Assembly (NCBI GenBank): GCA_938034445.1
Contig: CALHLD010000005.1
Coordinates: forward strand, 1 to 64,000
Length of the DNA: 64,000 bases
Origin: an uncultured archaeon
Lineage (GTDB): Archaea; Thermoproteota; Nitrososphaeria; JACIWG01
Direction: 5' to 3'
In this document: piece by piece, positions 1 to 9,740 of the stretch
How positions within the stretch are numbered: the first letter of the stretch is position 1
Layout: each line of letters begins with the position of its first letter
The notes under the pieces: generated by a model
What the model was told of the DNA's origin: nothing
The model's database searches: none
Seen by the model: only the letters and a program-made list of their open reading frames with translations
Translations under genes and position numbers: made by a program

Positions 1-583
1 GCTTTTCCCTAATCTTCCAATAGTTTGTTATCTGTCCATTGTGTACGAGTGCTATGTCTGCATATTTTAGAGACTGAAATGGGTGTGCATGAAATATGTC
101 GACACAGCTTTCCGTAGAAAATCTTACATGTCCAAGTCCATGTGTTCCATACATTTCCGAAATCTTGAAGTTTTTTTCAAGTTCTTCAACAACTCCTGTA
201 TCCTTTATTATCTCCATTCTTCTACCTATACTTATAACCTTAGCTAAACCTGTCGAATTTACTTTTTCAACGATGTCCTCTAGCTTATCTTCTGATGTTC
301 TCACGATATAGTTGTCGAAACCGAACCCCCTTACTATATTAATTTTTATGCTTCTAATGTCTGCTCCAGCTTTTGCTAGGGCTGTCGAAACCTTACTTAA
401 AGCTCCAACAATGTCTTTTGTAAGAACTTTAACAATATATTCGTTTCCTTGAACATTTTCTCCACCATATATTGCTACTCCTGCAGAATCTTTTCCCCTA
501 TGCTGGAGTTTCTCCATCATGGCTATCAAATATTTTCCAATTGCTCCCTCTTTTTCAAAAAAAATGCAAGCTATGCCACAGAT
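1..583 (-). CDS. Class II glutamine amidotransferase (GlxB / glutamate synthase domain 1-like), C-terminus cut by window edge, ATC start proposed
   Basis: Minus-strand translation (I/M)CGIACIFFEKEGAIGKYLIAMMEKLQHRGKDSAGVAIYGGENVQG...GTHGLGHVRFSTES..HAHPFQSLKYADIALVHNGQITNYWKIRE; class II GATase motifs. Absent from ORF track because there is no ATG/GTG/TTG before the catalytic Cys. Confidence 0.85.
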   Translation of the reverse strand, partial: MCGIACIFFEKEGAIGKYLIAMMEKLQHRGKDSAGVAIYGGENVQGNEYIVKVLTKDIVGALSKVSTALAKAGADIRSIKINIVRGFGFDNYIVRTSEDKLEDIVEKVNSTGLAKVISIGRRMEIIKDTGVVEELEKNFKISEMYGTHGLGHVRFSTESCVDIFHAHPFQSLKYADIALVHNGQITNYWKIREK

Positions 584-601
584 ATGACTGTCACCTCTAC
601 C

Positions 602-1963
602 CTATAACCTTCTTATGTATCTTTCAATCTCCCAATCTGTAACCTGTGTTCTGTAAATGTCCCATTCCTTCCTTTTAATATGTAGATAGTTGTGAAAGAG
701 TGTTTCGCCTAAAGCCTTCTTCATAAACTCACTATTTTCCATTAAATCAAGTGCTTCCTTTAATGATTCCGGTAACGATATAATATTTCTTGCTTTTCTC
801 TCTTCATAGCTTAGCTTATATACGTTGAGTTCTGTAGGCTCCCCTGGATCTATTTTCCTCTTAATTCCCTCAAGTCCAGCTAAGCATAGGACTGCAAACT
901 GTAGATAGGGGTTTCCAGCCGGATCTGGGCACCTTATCTCGCATCTTGCAGCATTTTTTCTTCCACCAAAGTTTGGTACTCTGATAAGTGGTGACCTGTT
1001 CCTGAATGCCCACGCTACATAAACTGGAGCCTCGTATCCTGGAACAAGTCTCTTGTAAGAGTTCGGCCAAGATGCTAATACTGCGCACATTTCTCTTCCA
1101 AAGTAAAGTTGTCCTCCTATAAAGTATCGTGCTATCTCTGATAGGAAGTTTGTTGAAGGGTCCTCTGAATAGAATAGGTTTTCCGTTCTATCTATGTTCC
1201 ATAAACTTTGGTGTACGTGCATTCCTGAACCGTTGACACCGTAAAATGGTTTCGGCATGTATGTTGCTATATAACCGTTTTTTGCAGCAACAATCTTTGT
1301 AACCATCTTCATCGTTATAGTCCTGTCAGCGGTTTCAAGTGCTTCATCAAACCTAAAGTCTATCTCATTCTGTCCAAGTGCAACCTCATGATGCGCTATC
1401 TCTATTTCTATACCAAAACATTCTGCCATATCCGCTATTTCGCGTCTAATCCAGTCTGTTAGGTCACCTGGATGGTAGTCAAAGTATCCTGCCATATCAA
1501 TAGGCTTAGGCTTGCCCTCCTCATTCTCTTTTAATAGAAAGAATTCGAGTTCGGGTGCGCACACATACTTCATGCCACTTTCTTCACATTTTTTTAACGC
1601 TTTTTCTAAAACGTATCTTGGATCTCCTTCAAACCTTTTATCTTCTGGTGTGTAAACATCACAGATCATTCTTCCTGACGCTTTCTCCTGAGGTCTCCAC
1701 GGTATTTCTGAAAATGTTGACGGGTCTGGATAGAGTATCATATCAGATTCCTCTATTGGCCTGAACCCGGTTATTGAGGAGCCGTCAAATGATTGTCCAT
1801 TCTCAAATATACTTTCTATGTTTTTTGAGTGTACTTGAAGGCTCTTAAGTATTCCGTTTATGTCAGTAAATTGGAGTTTTATAAATTTGATATTTTTACC
1901 TTTTATCTCTTGCACAACCTTTGTAACATTTTCTTTCCATATAGCATCTTTAAAGTGACGCAT
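602..1963 (-). CDS. glnA: Glutamine synthetase
   Basis: Full-length ORF; motifs FDGSSITGF, CAPELEFFLL, NGSGMHVHQSLW, VPGYEAPVYVAWAFRNRSPLIRVP. Confidence 0.95.
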   Translation of the reverse strand: MRHFKDAIWKENVTKVVQEIKGKNIKFIKLQFTDINGILKSLQVHSKNIESIFENGQSFDGSSITGFRPIEESDMILYPDPSTFSEIPWRPQEKASGRMICDVYTPEDKRFEGDPRYVLEKALKKCEESGMKYVCAPELEFFLLKENEEGKPKPIDMAGYFDYHPGDLTDWIRREIADMAECFGIEIEIAHHEVALGQNEIDFRFDEALETADRTITMKMVTKIVAAKNGYIATYMPKPFYGVNGSGMHVHQSLWNIDRTENLFYSEDPSTNFLSEIARYFIGGQLYFGREMCAVLASWPNSYKRLVPGYEAPVYVAWAFRNRSPLIRVPNFGGRKNAARCEIRCPDPAGNPYLQFAVLCLAGLEGIKRKIDPGEPTELNVYKLSYEERKARNIISLPESLKEALDLMENSEFMKKALGETLFHNYLHIKRKEWDIYRTQVTDWEIERYIRRL

Positions 1964-2215
1964 TTAACTCGCCACTATATGGGCTAATACCTCCAATATT
2001 ATATCTTATAAAGTTTTTGATGCATATAATATTATAATTTTTACAAAAATTTTTTTTATTACTAAAAAATTTAAAAAAATAATTTTTTTTTAAAAAAATA
2101 GCCTATGAAGATGTTTTTATCTCTAATATAAACCTTTTGTACAAAATATCTTGCATACTGCCATTTAATATTTATTGCCAATTTTATTGTTCAAGCATTT
2201 TGCTAAAGTTTATAG

Positions 2216-3483
2216 GTGCTCTTTTTGTGGGTACTGGTAATGCGTGATAGTAAGGTAAAAAATAACTACTTTACCTATCCTGACAGGCGTCCCCCTAAGG
2301 TTCGTGATAGTGGTGAAATAGAAAAGGTTCTTAGTAGGTTTTCAGGCTTTCCATATGAGGTGGTAGCGAATATTTGTGGTGCAAAAATAATGCTTAAAAC
2401 GAATTCTTTACATGTTTACGAGTATTGGAAACTTAACTGGTTTCCAGCCTCTGAAAATGATGATGTTGACGGTATAATTTACGATTTAGTTGGTGTTGAA
2501 GGCTATGATCCGGTTATCTTATACAATTTCAGAAATCGTAGGTCTCTTATTTTGAATTGCGAATATTATGGTGCTGCAAAGTCGGCTGGCGCACTTGGTC
2601 TTGCAACTTATATTCTAGAGGCAGGGGTGGTTACGCTATACATGGTGCATGTGTAGCTGTACCCAATTCTTCAGGCTATTCTGGTGTTATTATTGTCGCG
2701 CCAACTGGAACAGGGAAGACTTCACAGTTTCATGAGCTTATATATAATGTTAAAAATGCTAAGGTCCATTCTGACGACTATGTTTTCGTATTTTTTGAGC
2801 CTGAACCTGTGGCATATGCTACTGAAAATTGGCTTTACATGCGTACTGAAATCGCTATAAACCATCCTACTTTTATTAAACTCTTTCATGATCTACCGTT
2901 AGAGAATGTTGTTACTGAAAAGGAAAAGTGTGCTCAAAGGTCTGATGACGTATCTAGGATGGGTGAATGTTATAGGGCTGTTTTATATGGTGAAAGAAAG
3001 TGTGTGTTTGACTTGGGCTGTGATCGTTGTTATTGGTCATATGCAAACTCTAGGGTTATGTTTCCAAGAGAAATGTTTCCTATGCTTTTAAAAGATTCTG
3101 AAGGCAATCTTGTCGAACGTCCTAAGGGAAAAGAGAATGTGATTAACAAGTGTAGTATTAAATATGTGCTTCTGCTTACTCGGGATGATTCATCTAAGCC
3201 AGTTAAGCTTTTGGATGTTGATGAAGCAGTCAACATTTTAAAGGAGGGTAAGTTTGTTATTAGACCTGGCTCAGGTCCTCCTGAAAGGTGGGGTCAATAT
3301 GGTTATGAACCCTTCTATAACCCATATCCTCCTGAACATAATTTGAAGGTTGAAGAAGAGTTCTTTAGATCCCTCTATAAGGCTGGTGTAAAATTTTATC
3401 TTCTAAACACTGGAACGTATGAAGGTAAAAAGATAACGATTCATCAAACACACATGTATATTAGACATATTGTCGAAGACTAA
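2216..3483 (+). pseudogene. HPr kinase/PEPCK-like P-loop protein split by a -1 frameshift (ORFs 2216..2656 and 2557..3483)
   Basis: ORF1 ...YGAAKSAGALGLATYILEAG continues after -1 shift at GGGG (2624-2627) as GGYAIHGACVAVPNSSGYSGVIIVAPTGTGKTSQ, a Walker A in HprK-like context. Confidence 0.65.
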
Positions 3484-4817
3484 AACTGTGCTTTCGTCAC
3501 CCTCGTTTTTTCAACTAATATTGTAGGTGTGTACACTGGTATCTCTACTTCCCACCATTTTATCCACTTTCTTTCTTTCCCTATAGCCTTTATGCTTGAA
3601 AGCTGTCTTGGTATACTATCACTTATTCTTGTCCCATTTATTGCATACTTTATACTCCCATTCTCTATAAGGAATGTCGCATCTCTTGGTATAGTAGAAT
3701 ATTCTCCTCTCATATAATTTTGGTATCTTGTGTACCAGTTGTTTGTAACATATACTGCTCTTTTACATTCTCTAATCATTTCATCGACACTCATGTCTCC
3801 AGCGTTAACGACAATATTCCATGGATGTGGTGCAATTATTCCAGCATTTCCTGTACTGGTTGTGCCATACTTTTTTGCCGTAGTTGTATTATGTAGGTAT
3901 GTTTTTAGAACACCCTCTTCAATAATAGTGTTCTTTTGTGTTGGAACTCCTTCGTCATCAAATTTTCTACCACCAAACCCACCCTCTATTGTTCCATAGT
4001 CTTCAACTGTTAGACTTTCAACTGCAACCTTTTTTCCTAGACAGTCTTTGAAGAAGGATGTTCCAGTATCTATTCTAAAGGCTGAAGCTGATATTCCAAC
4101 CATTTGAAAGATGTCAGCTGCTACTGTAGGACTAATTATAAGATCATATTCTCCCTCATCCCAACGTCCAACTTTCTTTGACTCTCTCGAAAACATTCCA
4201 GCAGTCTTTCCAGCTTCTTCAGGATAAAACTTTGAAAGGTAGGTTGAACATGATAGCCCATGTCCACTTGAATTCGTTTCAGAAAAAGCTCTTATGTTCG
4301 CGCTAATGTAACTGATTCTATCCTCTTCCTCTATCCCCCCAGACGTCCTTATTTTACACATTTCTACATTAGCTGAAATTGTTCCAGAAACCCTTTTCGC
4401 CCCCTCCGATAATGCTGCATTTATCGCACTTTCACAGTAGTCCACTATCCCCTCACCTAGTTTCTCAATTTTTTCATCATAATCATTTTTTCCTAAGTAT
4501 TTGAAAACATTTTTTGGCAATGATGTGATGTCGGAGCTTTTTTCAACAAACTGCATGCTCGAAAATAGTCTTTCAACAAACTTGTCTAGTTCCTCTTTTC
4601 TAACAGAATATGTTGTGCCAACAACTTTTTTACCATCCTTTATCATATAAAGAAATACTGCTACCTCATTTAATGTGTCTATAACAGTAATTGAGTTATT
4701 GCTGAATCTGGCCATATTTTCTATTCCATAAACTGCAATAATAGATGTGTCATCAACTTTCAACTCTAAAGCCTTTTTAAATACATTGTCAACAATTTCA
4801 TCTAAGATCTCTTTCAT
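3480..4817 (-). CDS. TldE/PmbA-family protease-like subunit
   Basis: TldD/PmbA family features: GEYDLIISPTVAADIFQ, DDEGVPTQKNTIIEEGVLKTYLHNTTTAKKYGTTSTGNAG; paired with TldD. Confidence 0.88.
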   Translation of the reverse strand: MKEILDEIVDNVFKKALELKVDDTSIIAVYGIENMARFSNNSITVIDTLNEVAVFLYMIKDGKKVVGTTYSVRKEELDKFVERLFSSMQFVEKSSDITSLPKNVFKYLGKNDYDEKIEKLGEGIVDYCESAINAALSEGAKRVSGTISANVEMCKIRTSGGIEEEDRISYISANIRAFSETNSSGHGLSCSTYLSKFYPEEAGKTAGMFSRESKKVGRWDEGEYDLIISPTVAADIFQMVGISASAFRIDTGTSFFKDCLGKKVAVESLTVEDYGTIEGGFGGRKFDDEGVPTQKNTIIEEGVLKTYLHNTTTAKKYGTTSTGNAGIIAPHPWNIVVNAGDMSVDEMIRECKRAVYVTNNWYTRYQNYMRGEYSTIPRDATFLIENGSIKYAINGTRISDSIPRQLSSIKAIGKERKWIKWWEVEIPVYTPTILVEKTRVTKAQF

Positions 4818-6250
4818 CTTGTCTTCACCTCCAAGTTTCTAAACCTGAGATACGGCCCTCCTGCCCAAACTGGCACTCCCTGCATAGGGTCTCCTTTGCC
4901 GCACGTTGCAGCCCAAAACTGTATTTCCTTTCCTCTTGCATCAAGGCTTGACCATAACCTTTCTGTTGTCACTTCAATAACAGGGTTTATTAGTGGATAT
5001 TTTATTTCTCCATTTTCTATAAGGTATGATTCGTGTCCAACGTATCTTTGGTTCCATCTAATATCGTCAATATTCCATTCCATAAAAGAGTTTACGAGGA
5101 CGCCTCTTTTAACATCTTTGATTAGTTCGTCAAAAGTGTAGTCTCCTGGTTCAACGTAAGTGTTTGCCATTCTAACTATGGGCTCCCTATCAAACTTATT
5201 TGATCTAGCAGCTCCATTGCTTTTCGTCTTAAATTCTCTTGCAGTAGCCCTATTATGTAAAAGTTCGTTTACAATACCATTTACGACAAGTTTCCTTTTT
5301 CTTGCAGGAACCCCTTCATCATCATATAAGTAAAATCCATATGAGCCTGGGATTGTTGGATCATCGGATATGTTTGCTTCCTCACTACCTATTTGTCTTC
5401 CCAAATCTGTGGGCTTAAGATACGATTCACCAGCCTGTGCGCCCTCTCTACCTAATATTCTGTCTGCCTCAAAAGGATGCCCTATAGATTCGTGAACCAT
5501 TATACCTGTAACCTCAGGCCCGGTTATTATATCATATACTCCAGCTACAGTTTTTTGCCCCTTTTCCAAAATTTCTTTAATCACTTGAACCTGTTTTCTT
5601 ATTTCCTCAAATACATTAAGTTTTGTAATCAGTTCCCAGCCTCCGCTCCCCCCAAATTCTATTACCTTCTGTACACTTTTGCTTTCCTTTAATCCTGTAA
5701 GAAAGCCTCCAATATATAATCTGGGAACATAGCCCTCAATATATGTTCCTTGAGAGTTAGTAAAAAGCTTCTTTTCAACTGAAATCTCTAGCTCCAAAAA
5801 TCTCATTGGAATATAATCTTTTTCTTCCAAAACTATGTTATCCAACTCCCTCAACACTTTTGTTAGGTCTTCAAAGCTTTTGTCCACAAGTTTTTGATGC
5901 TCTAACGCAGACCATTTCTTTTTTAATCTCCTTTCTCTACTAAATTTAACCTTATTTTTAGTAAGATTTGACGCGGTCTTTCCCTTCTTTAGAGTTTCTT
6001 CAATAAGCTTTTTAGCATTCTCTCTATTTACGATATTTGTTGCCGAAAAAACTAGGGTTCCATTAAATAGTGCTCTCACACCTAGACCATGAGAGTATGT
6101 AACAATAGCCGGTTCCAGTTGGCCATTTTTTAGTATGCATCCAATCTCCTCACGGGTATGGAGTCTTGTTTCTGCATATTCTGCTCCAGCTTCCTCTATC
6201 TTTTTGACAACATATAATGGTATTTCTAAATCTAAATTTTTTCTGCTCAC
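4814..6250 (-). CDS. tldD: TldD-family metalloprotease
   Basis: HESIGHPFEADRI (HExxxH-like motif) and DDEGVPARKRKLVVNGIVNELLHNR; 4-nt overlap with downstream partner. Confidence 0.9.
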   Translation of the reverse strand: MSRKNLDLEIPLYVVKKIEEAGAEYAETRLHTREEIGCILKNGQLEPAIVTYSHGLGVRALFNGTLVFSATNIVNRENAKKLIEETLKKGKTASNLTKNKVKFSRERRLKKKWSALEHQKLVDKSFEDLTKVLRELDNIVLEEKDYIPMRFLELEISVEKKLFTNSQGTYIEGYVPRLYIGGFLTGLKESKSVQKVIEFGGSGGWELITKLNVFEEIRKQVQVIKEILEKGQKTVAGVYDIITGPEVTGIMVHESIGHPFEADRILGREGAQAGESYLKPTDLGRQIGSEEANISDDPTIPGSYGFYLYDDEGVPARKRKLVVNGIVNELLHNRATAREFKTKSNGAARSNKFDREPIVRMANTYVEPGDYTFDELIKDVKRGVLVNSFMEWNIDDIRWNQRYVGHESYLIENGEIKYPLINPVIEVTTERLWSSLDARGKEIQFWAATCGKGDPMQGVPVWAGGPYLRFRNLEVKTR

Positions 6251-6333
6251 AACATCATACTTAATAAAAGAATTTATATTAAATTTTTCCCAAAAAATAT
6301 AATAGTAAGCTTTGGTTAAACAAGTGTACGATA

Positions 6334-7872
6334 TTGTCCCCTAATGTTTTCTTAATACCCTATGGTGGTGTTGGTAGGATAGGTGGGAACACCTTTCTTA
6401 TAGAAGATGGTTCATCAAAAATCTTCTTAGATTTTGGTCTAGATTTCGGAAAATATAGGTTATACTATGATTTTCCATTAAATGTTCCAAAGACGACACT
6501 AGAATTGTTGATTACGGGTGTACTGCCAAAGATATATTCACATGAAGGACGACAATTTTTTGAATATTGTGAAGTTGAAAAGGGTAATGGTAGGGGTAGA
6601 GGGTGGACGGTAATCGAAAAACAGCCTAAGGAACAATTCTCTGTAATAATATCACATGCGCATTTGGACCATATAGGAAACTCTATTTTCCTTCCATCAT
6701 CTGTACCAATATATTTAAGCACATTTTCTAAAATCTCTTTCCTAACATTCTTTCTATCACATCTCTTTATAGGTAAGAGTGGTTCTCTAGTTGATAAACT
6801 TGCAATATCCTATAATGCAAAGGAAAGGATAAAAAGTTTGGAAAGACCGGAATTTGATGTCTTAAGAAACAAGTATATCATATTCAGGAACAATATTCCA
6901 TTTAAAGTTGATGATGTGTTCGTCGAACCTTATGCTGTAGACCATTCAATACCAGGCTCTTTTGGTTTTATAGTTAAAACAAGCGATCATACAATGGCAT
7001 ACAGTGGTGACTTTAGAGTTCATGGTGTAGTGAAAGATTTTTCTAACAATTTTATTGAAAGGCTTTCAAGTGAGAGAATAGACTATTTTTTATGTGAGGG
7101 AACAAATCTGGGACTAAATCCTGTGAGAAGTGAAGAGGAAGTTGTTTCTTCAACTATGTCCGTTTTAAAGAAATTTTTTGACCATGGAGGCGAACATGCT
7201 CTAGTTATTTTGTCGCATACGAACGTTGACCGGATAAGTGAAATGTATGGGATTTCAAGAAGGTTGGGTCTAAACTTCTATGTATCTGGGACAATCTTCC
7301 TCTTACTATATTATATTTTAACTAGCGAGCTTAAAGAAAGAATCCGCTCTCCTTTACCAGCTCTTGTAAGAGACCCTAAAATTGATAGGACAATCCAAGA
7401 GTTTTGGCCTGGCTCAAGTGAAGTAAGCTCTTTCGGTGTACTCGCTAAAGATAATCCTAAATTGATAAAGTTGGCTGAAAAATTATCTCTTAATGTTGCT
7501 GATGAAAACGATTTTTCCACTGTTCCAAAAAAATCAATACTTCTTTTAAATAGCCTGCCCTCTATCCTAAGTAAAAAGTTTGTAAAGAATAGTCTTTTTA
7601 TAATAAGTACAACCGAGCACGAGGATGAAGAAGATTTATATGATTTAAATCGCTTCGTTAACCAGGCAATGCTTCTTGGTGTCCCACTATTAAGAATACA
7701 CTCATCCGGCCATGTTAATGTAATAGAATTGATTGAAGTTATAAAAAGGGTTAGGCCAAAAAATTTGATCCCAATACACACACTATACCCAAATTTTTTC
7801 AAATCCTACTTCGAAAAAATTTTGGACGTGAACGTAATATTGCCTACAGAAGGCAATCCCATAAAGCTCTAA
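6334..7872 (+). CDS. Metallo-beta-lactamase-fold hydrolase, RNase J/beta-CASP-like
   Basis: VIISHAHLDHIG, AVDHSIPGSFGF, MAYSGDFRVHG, IHSSGHVNVIELIEVIKRVRPKNLIPIHT. TTG start. Confidence 0.8.
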   Translation: MSPNVFLIPYGGVGRIGGNTFLIEDGSSKIFLDFGLDFGKYRLYYDFPLNVPKTTLELLITGVLPKIYSHEGRQFFEYCEVEKGNGRGRGWTVIEKQPKEQFSVIISHAHLDHIGNSIFLPSSVPIYLSTFSKISFLTFFLSHLFIGKSGSLVDKLAISYNAKERIKSLERPEFDVLRNKYIIFRNNIPFKVDDVFVEPYAVDHSIPGSFGFIVKTSDHTMAYSGDFRVHGVVKDFSNNFIERLSSERIDYFLCEGTNLGLNPVRSEEEVVSSTMSVLKKFFDHGGEHALVILSHTNVDRISEMYGISRRLGLNFYVSGTIFLLLYYILTSELKERIRSPLPALVRDPKIDRTIQEFWPGSSEVSSFGVLAKDNPKLIKLAEKLSLNVADENDFSTVPKKSILLLNSLPSILSKKFVKNSLFIISTTEHEDEEDLYDLNRFVNQAMLLGVPLLRIHSSGHVNVIELIEVIKRVRPKNLIPIHTLYPNFFKSYFEKILDVNVILPTEGNPIKL

Positions 7873-7917
7873 AAAATTATATACAATGAACCTCAAGCTT
7901 GTATAAGGTGGAAAATA

Positions 7918-8010
7918 TTGTCGCCCACTGGTGACCCAAACTTAGTATACGCTCTCCTAATACTATTATATGGGACAAGATTCAGGTTCAGGAAACATTT
8001 TCAGGTTTAG
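7918..8010 (+). CDS. Possible 30-aa small hydrophobic protein
   Basis: TTG start behind AAGGTGG: MSPTGDPNLVYALLILLYGTRFRFRKHFQV*; fits between flanking genes. Below ORF-track length cutoff. Confidence 0.35.
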   Translation: MSPTGDPNLVYALLILLYGTRFRFRKHFQV

Positions 8011-8306
8011 GCTTCATCTAATTTTATCCTCTCTTTTAATATTTTCCCCCTCTTTCTTATATACCATATTTCTGCTTCCGCTCCGAAAGCTTTAGCCCAG
8101 GATATTAGCTCTTCTTTCTCCCTCCGTTTTATTCTTGTTTTTCCGCTTTTTACCTGTATTAGGAGTGTTTTTCCATCCTTTCCTGCGAAGATGTCTACTG
8201 GGCCATGCGACATGGCGCTTCTGCTACAGAACCATCCGTCCTTTCTCAGGATCTCCATAACCTTATACTCTTTAGCCCTTCCTCTAGTGTATGGTGTTGT
8301 AACCAT
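8007..8306 (-). CDS. hjc: Archaeal Holliday junction resolvase Hjc
   Basis: RGRAKEYKVMEILRKDGWFCSRSAMSHGPVDIFA...LLIQVKSGK: Hjc/PD-(D/E)xK pattern. Confidence 0.85.
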   Translation of the reverse strand: MVTTPYTRGRAKEYKVMEILRKDGWFCSRSAMSHGPVDIFAGKDGKTLLIQVKSGKTRIKRREKEELISWAKAFGAEAEIWYIRKRGKILKERIKLDEA

Positions 8307-8375
8307 TTTTTCCCTTCCACTCTACATTATAATGGTTAAAATGGTTTTTAAACTAAAATGGTTTAAACTATTGAG

Positions 8376-8678
8376 GTGCTGTTGGAAGAAAGGTATTTGT
8401 TTCCTCAAGCAGTAAAGTTAAATTTTATTGCAACAAATGAAGGTTTTATTGTCTTCAAAGATGCCGATATATTATCTGGTTTAAAGATAAATACACAGTT
8501 TTTGACAGTTGTTGTTGAAACAATTTCAGGTAAAAATATTGCTGTAGTTAACCTTAACCTTTCATCAAATTCCTCATTAGTTGTATTCGGTGCAAAAGCG
8601 ATGTCCGTCTCGCCTTCACATGAATCGGTAATCGTATATATAGAATTTTATTCTAAAGATGATGTAGAGACTTCATAA
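8376..8678 (+). CDS. Hypothetical protein
   Basis: ORF of 100 aa with GTG start in an intergenic slot; no recognised motif. Confidence 0.45.
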   Translation: MLLEERYLFPQAVKLNFIATNEGFIVFKDADILSGLKINTQFLTVVVETISGKNIAVVNLNLSSNSSLVVFGAKAMSVSPSHESVIVYIEFYSKDDVETS

Positions 8679-8694
8679 TTGGCAAAAAATTCAT

Positions 8695-9141
8695 TTAAAT
8701 ACTATCTTCTAGTTTTTCAAGCATTTCAAGTTCTTTAAGCAGTTTAATCCTCTTCTTTTCAAGCTTCCTTAACTTAACCTTTAGTAAAGCTTTCCTCATC
8801 CTTATATCCTCTATATCGTAAAATTCTTCTTCAATCTTAGGGTTAATGATATAAAATTCTAGGCCTGTGATTTCCTCGTCAAAGAAAAATTTAGGTATAA
8901 CCTTATACTTTAAATAGTAAACCTTTTTAGGTCTACCTTCACTTCTTTCCCTAACATTTTTTGATTCAATAACCTTCGCCTTCTCAAGTATGTCTAAATG
9001 TTTTAGGACTGCTGGAACACTAATGTTTAATTCTTTAGCAATCTCTTCAATTGAAAGAGGCCTTTCTCTAAGCATTTCAAGTATCTTAAACCTATTTAAT
9101 GTACCAATCATTTCCAAAAGTTCTTCTATCTTTATATCCAT
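8695..9141 (-). CDS. ArsR-like winged-HTH regulator, candidate heat-shock regulator
   Basis: MIGTLNRFKILEMLRERPLSIEEIAKELNISVPAVLKHLDILEKAKVI plus C-terminal coiled coil; divergent from hsp20. Confidence 0.8.
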   Translation of the reverse strand: MDIKIEELLEMIGTLNRFKILEMLRERPLSIEEIAKELNISVPAVLKHLDILEKAKVIESKNVRERSEGRPKKVYYLKYKVIPKFFFDEEITGLEFYIINPKIEEEFYDIEDIRMRKALLKVKLRKLEKKRIKLLKELEMLEKLEDSI

Positions 9142-9172
9142 AGCCCTATCGCTTCAGCATTGGATAGAAAGA

Positions 9173-9202
9173 TTTATAAACTTAACCTTTGGTTAATTAA
9201 CC
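9173..9202 (+). promoter_or_regulatory. TATA box plus overlapping inverted repeats upstream of hsp20
   Basis: TTTATAAAC (9173-9181), TTAACC-TTT-GGTTAA (9182-9196), GGTTAATTAACC (9191-9202). Confidence 0.65.
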
Positions 9203-9203
9203 G

Positions 9204-9716
9204 GTGGTAAATATGTTTGATGAAAGAAGATTTGAAGAATTCTTTGAAGAACTAGAGGAATTCATAGAGAAGACGATGGAGGACCTAGAGAAGTCCATAA
9301 AAAACTTGCTAAAGAGCGACTACACTAAAACATTTTATAAACCAAAACTTTACGGTTTCTCCATACAACTGGATGAAAACGGTCTTCCCAAGATAACAAA
9401 ATTCGGTGACAGCTTCCTGACATCATCTGAAGAAAGGACACCATTCTACGACCAGTACTTGGACAAGAATAGGAACCTATTAACAATAATATTCGAGGTA
9501 CCTGGTGTCGAAAAAGAGGACATACAACTAAAATCTTCTTCAACAAAACTAATACTTGATGCGAGAAGCGAGGACAGAAAATATCATGCGGAAGTTGACT
9601 TAGAAGCTGAAGTCGACCCATCGACGGCCACATGCTCCTTCAAAAACGGAATACTTACAGTATCATTTAAGACAAAAAGCAAAAGCGACGAGTTTACAAA
9701 TTTAAGTATAAGTTAA
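9204..9716 (+). CDS. Hsp20/alpha-crystallin small heat-shock protein (start probably ATG at 9213)
   Basis: NLLTIIFEVPGVEKEDIQLKSSSTKLILDA...FKNGILTVSF. Confidence 0.85.
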   Translation: MVNMFDERRFEEFFEELEEFIEKTMEDLEKSIKNLLKSDYTKTFYKPKLYGFSIQLDENGLPKITKFGDSFLTSSEERTPFYDQYLDKNRNLLTIIFEVPGVEKEDIQLKSSSTKLILDARSEDRKYHAEVDLEAEVDPSTATCSFKNGILTVSFKTKSKSDEFTNLSIS

Positions 9717-9740
9717 ACAATAATATGTAGGTGGTAGGAG

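Noticed and set aside
2030-2110. Very A/T-rich stretch with poly-A and poly-T runs
   Set aside because: Best explained as promoter/terminator sequence around glnA; no repeat unit or stable stem beyond composition.
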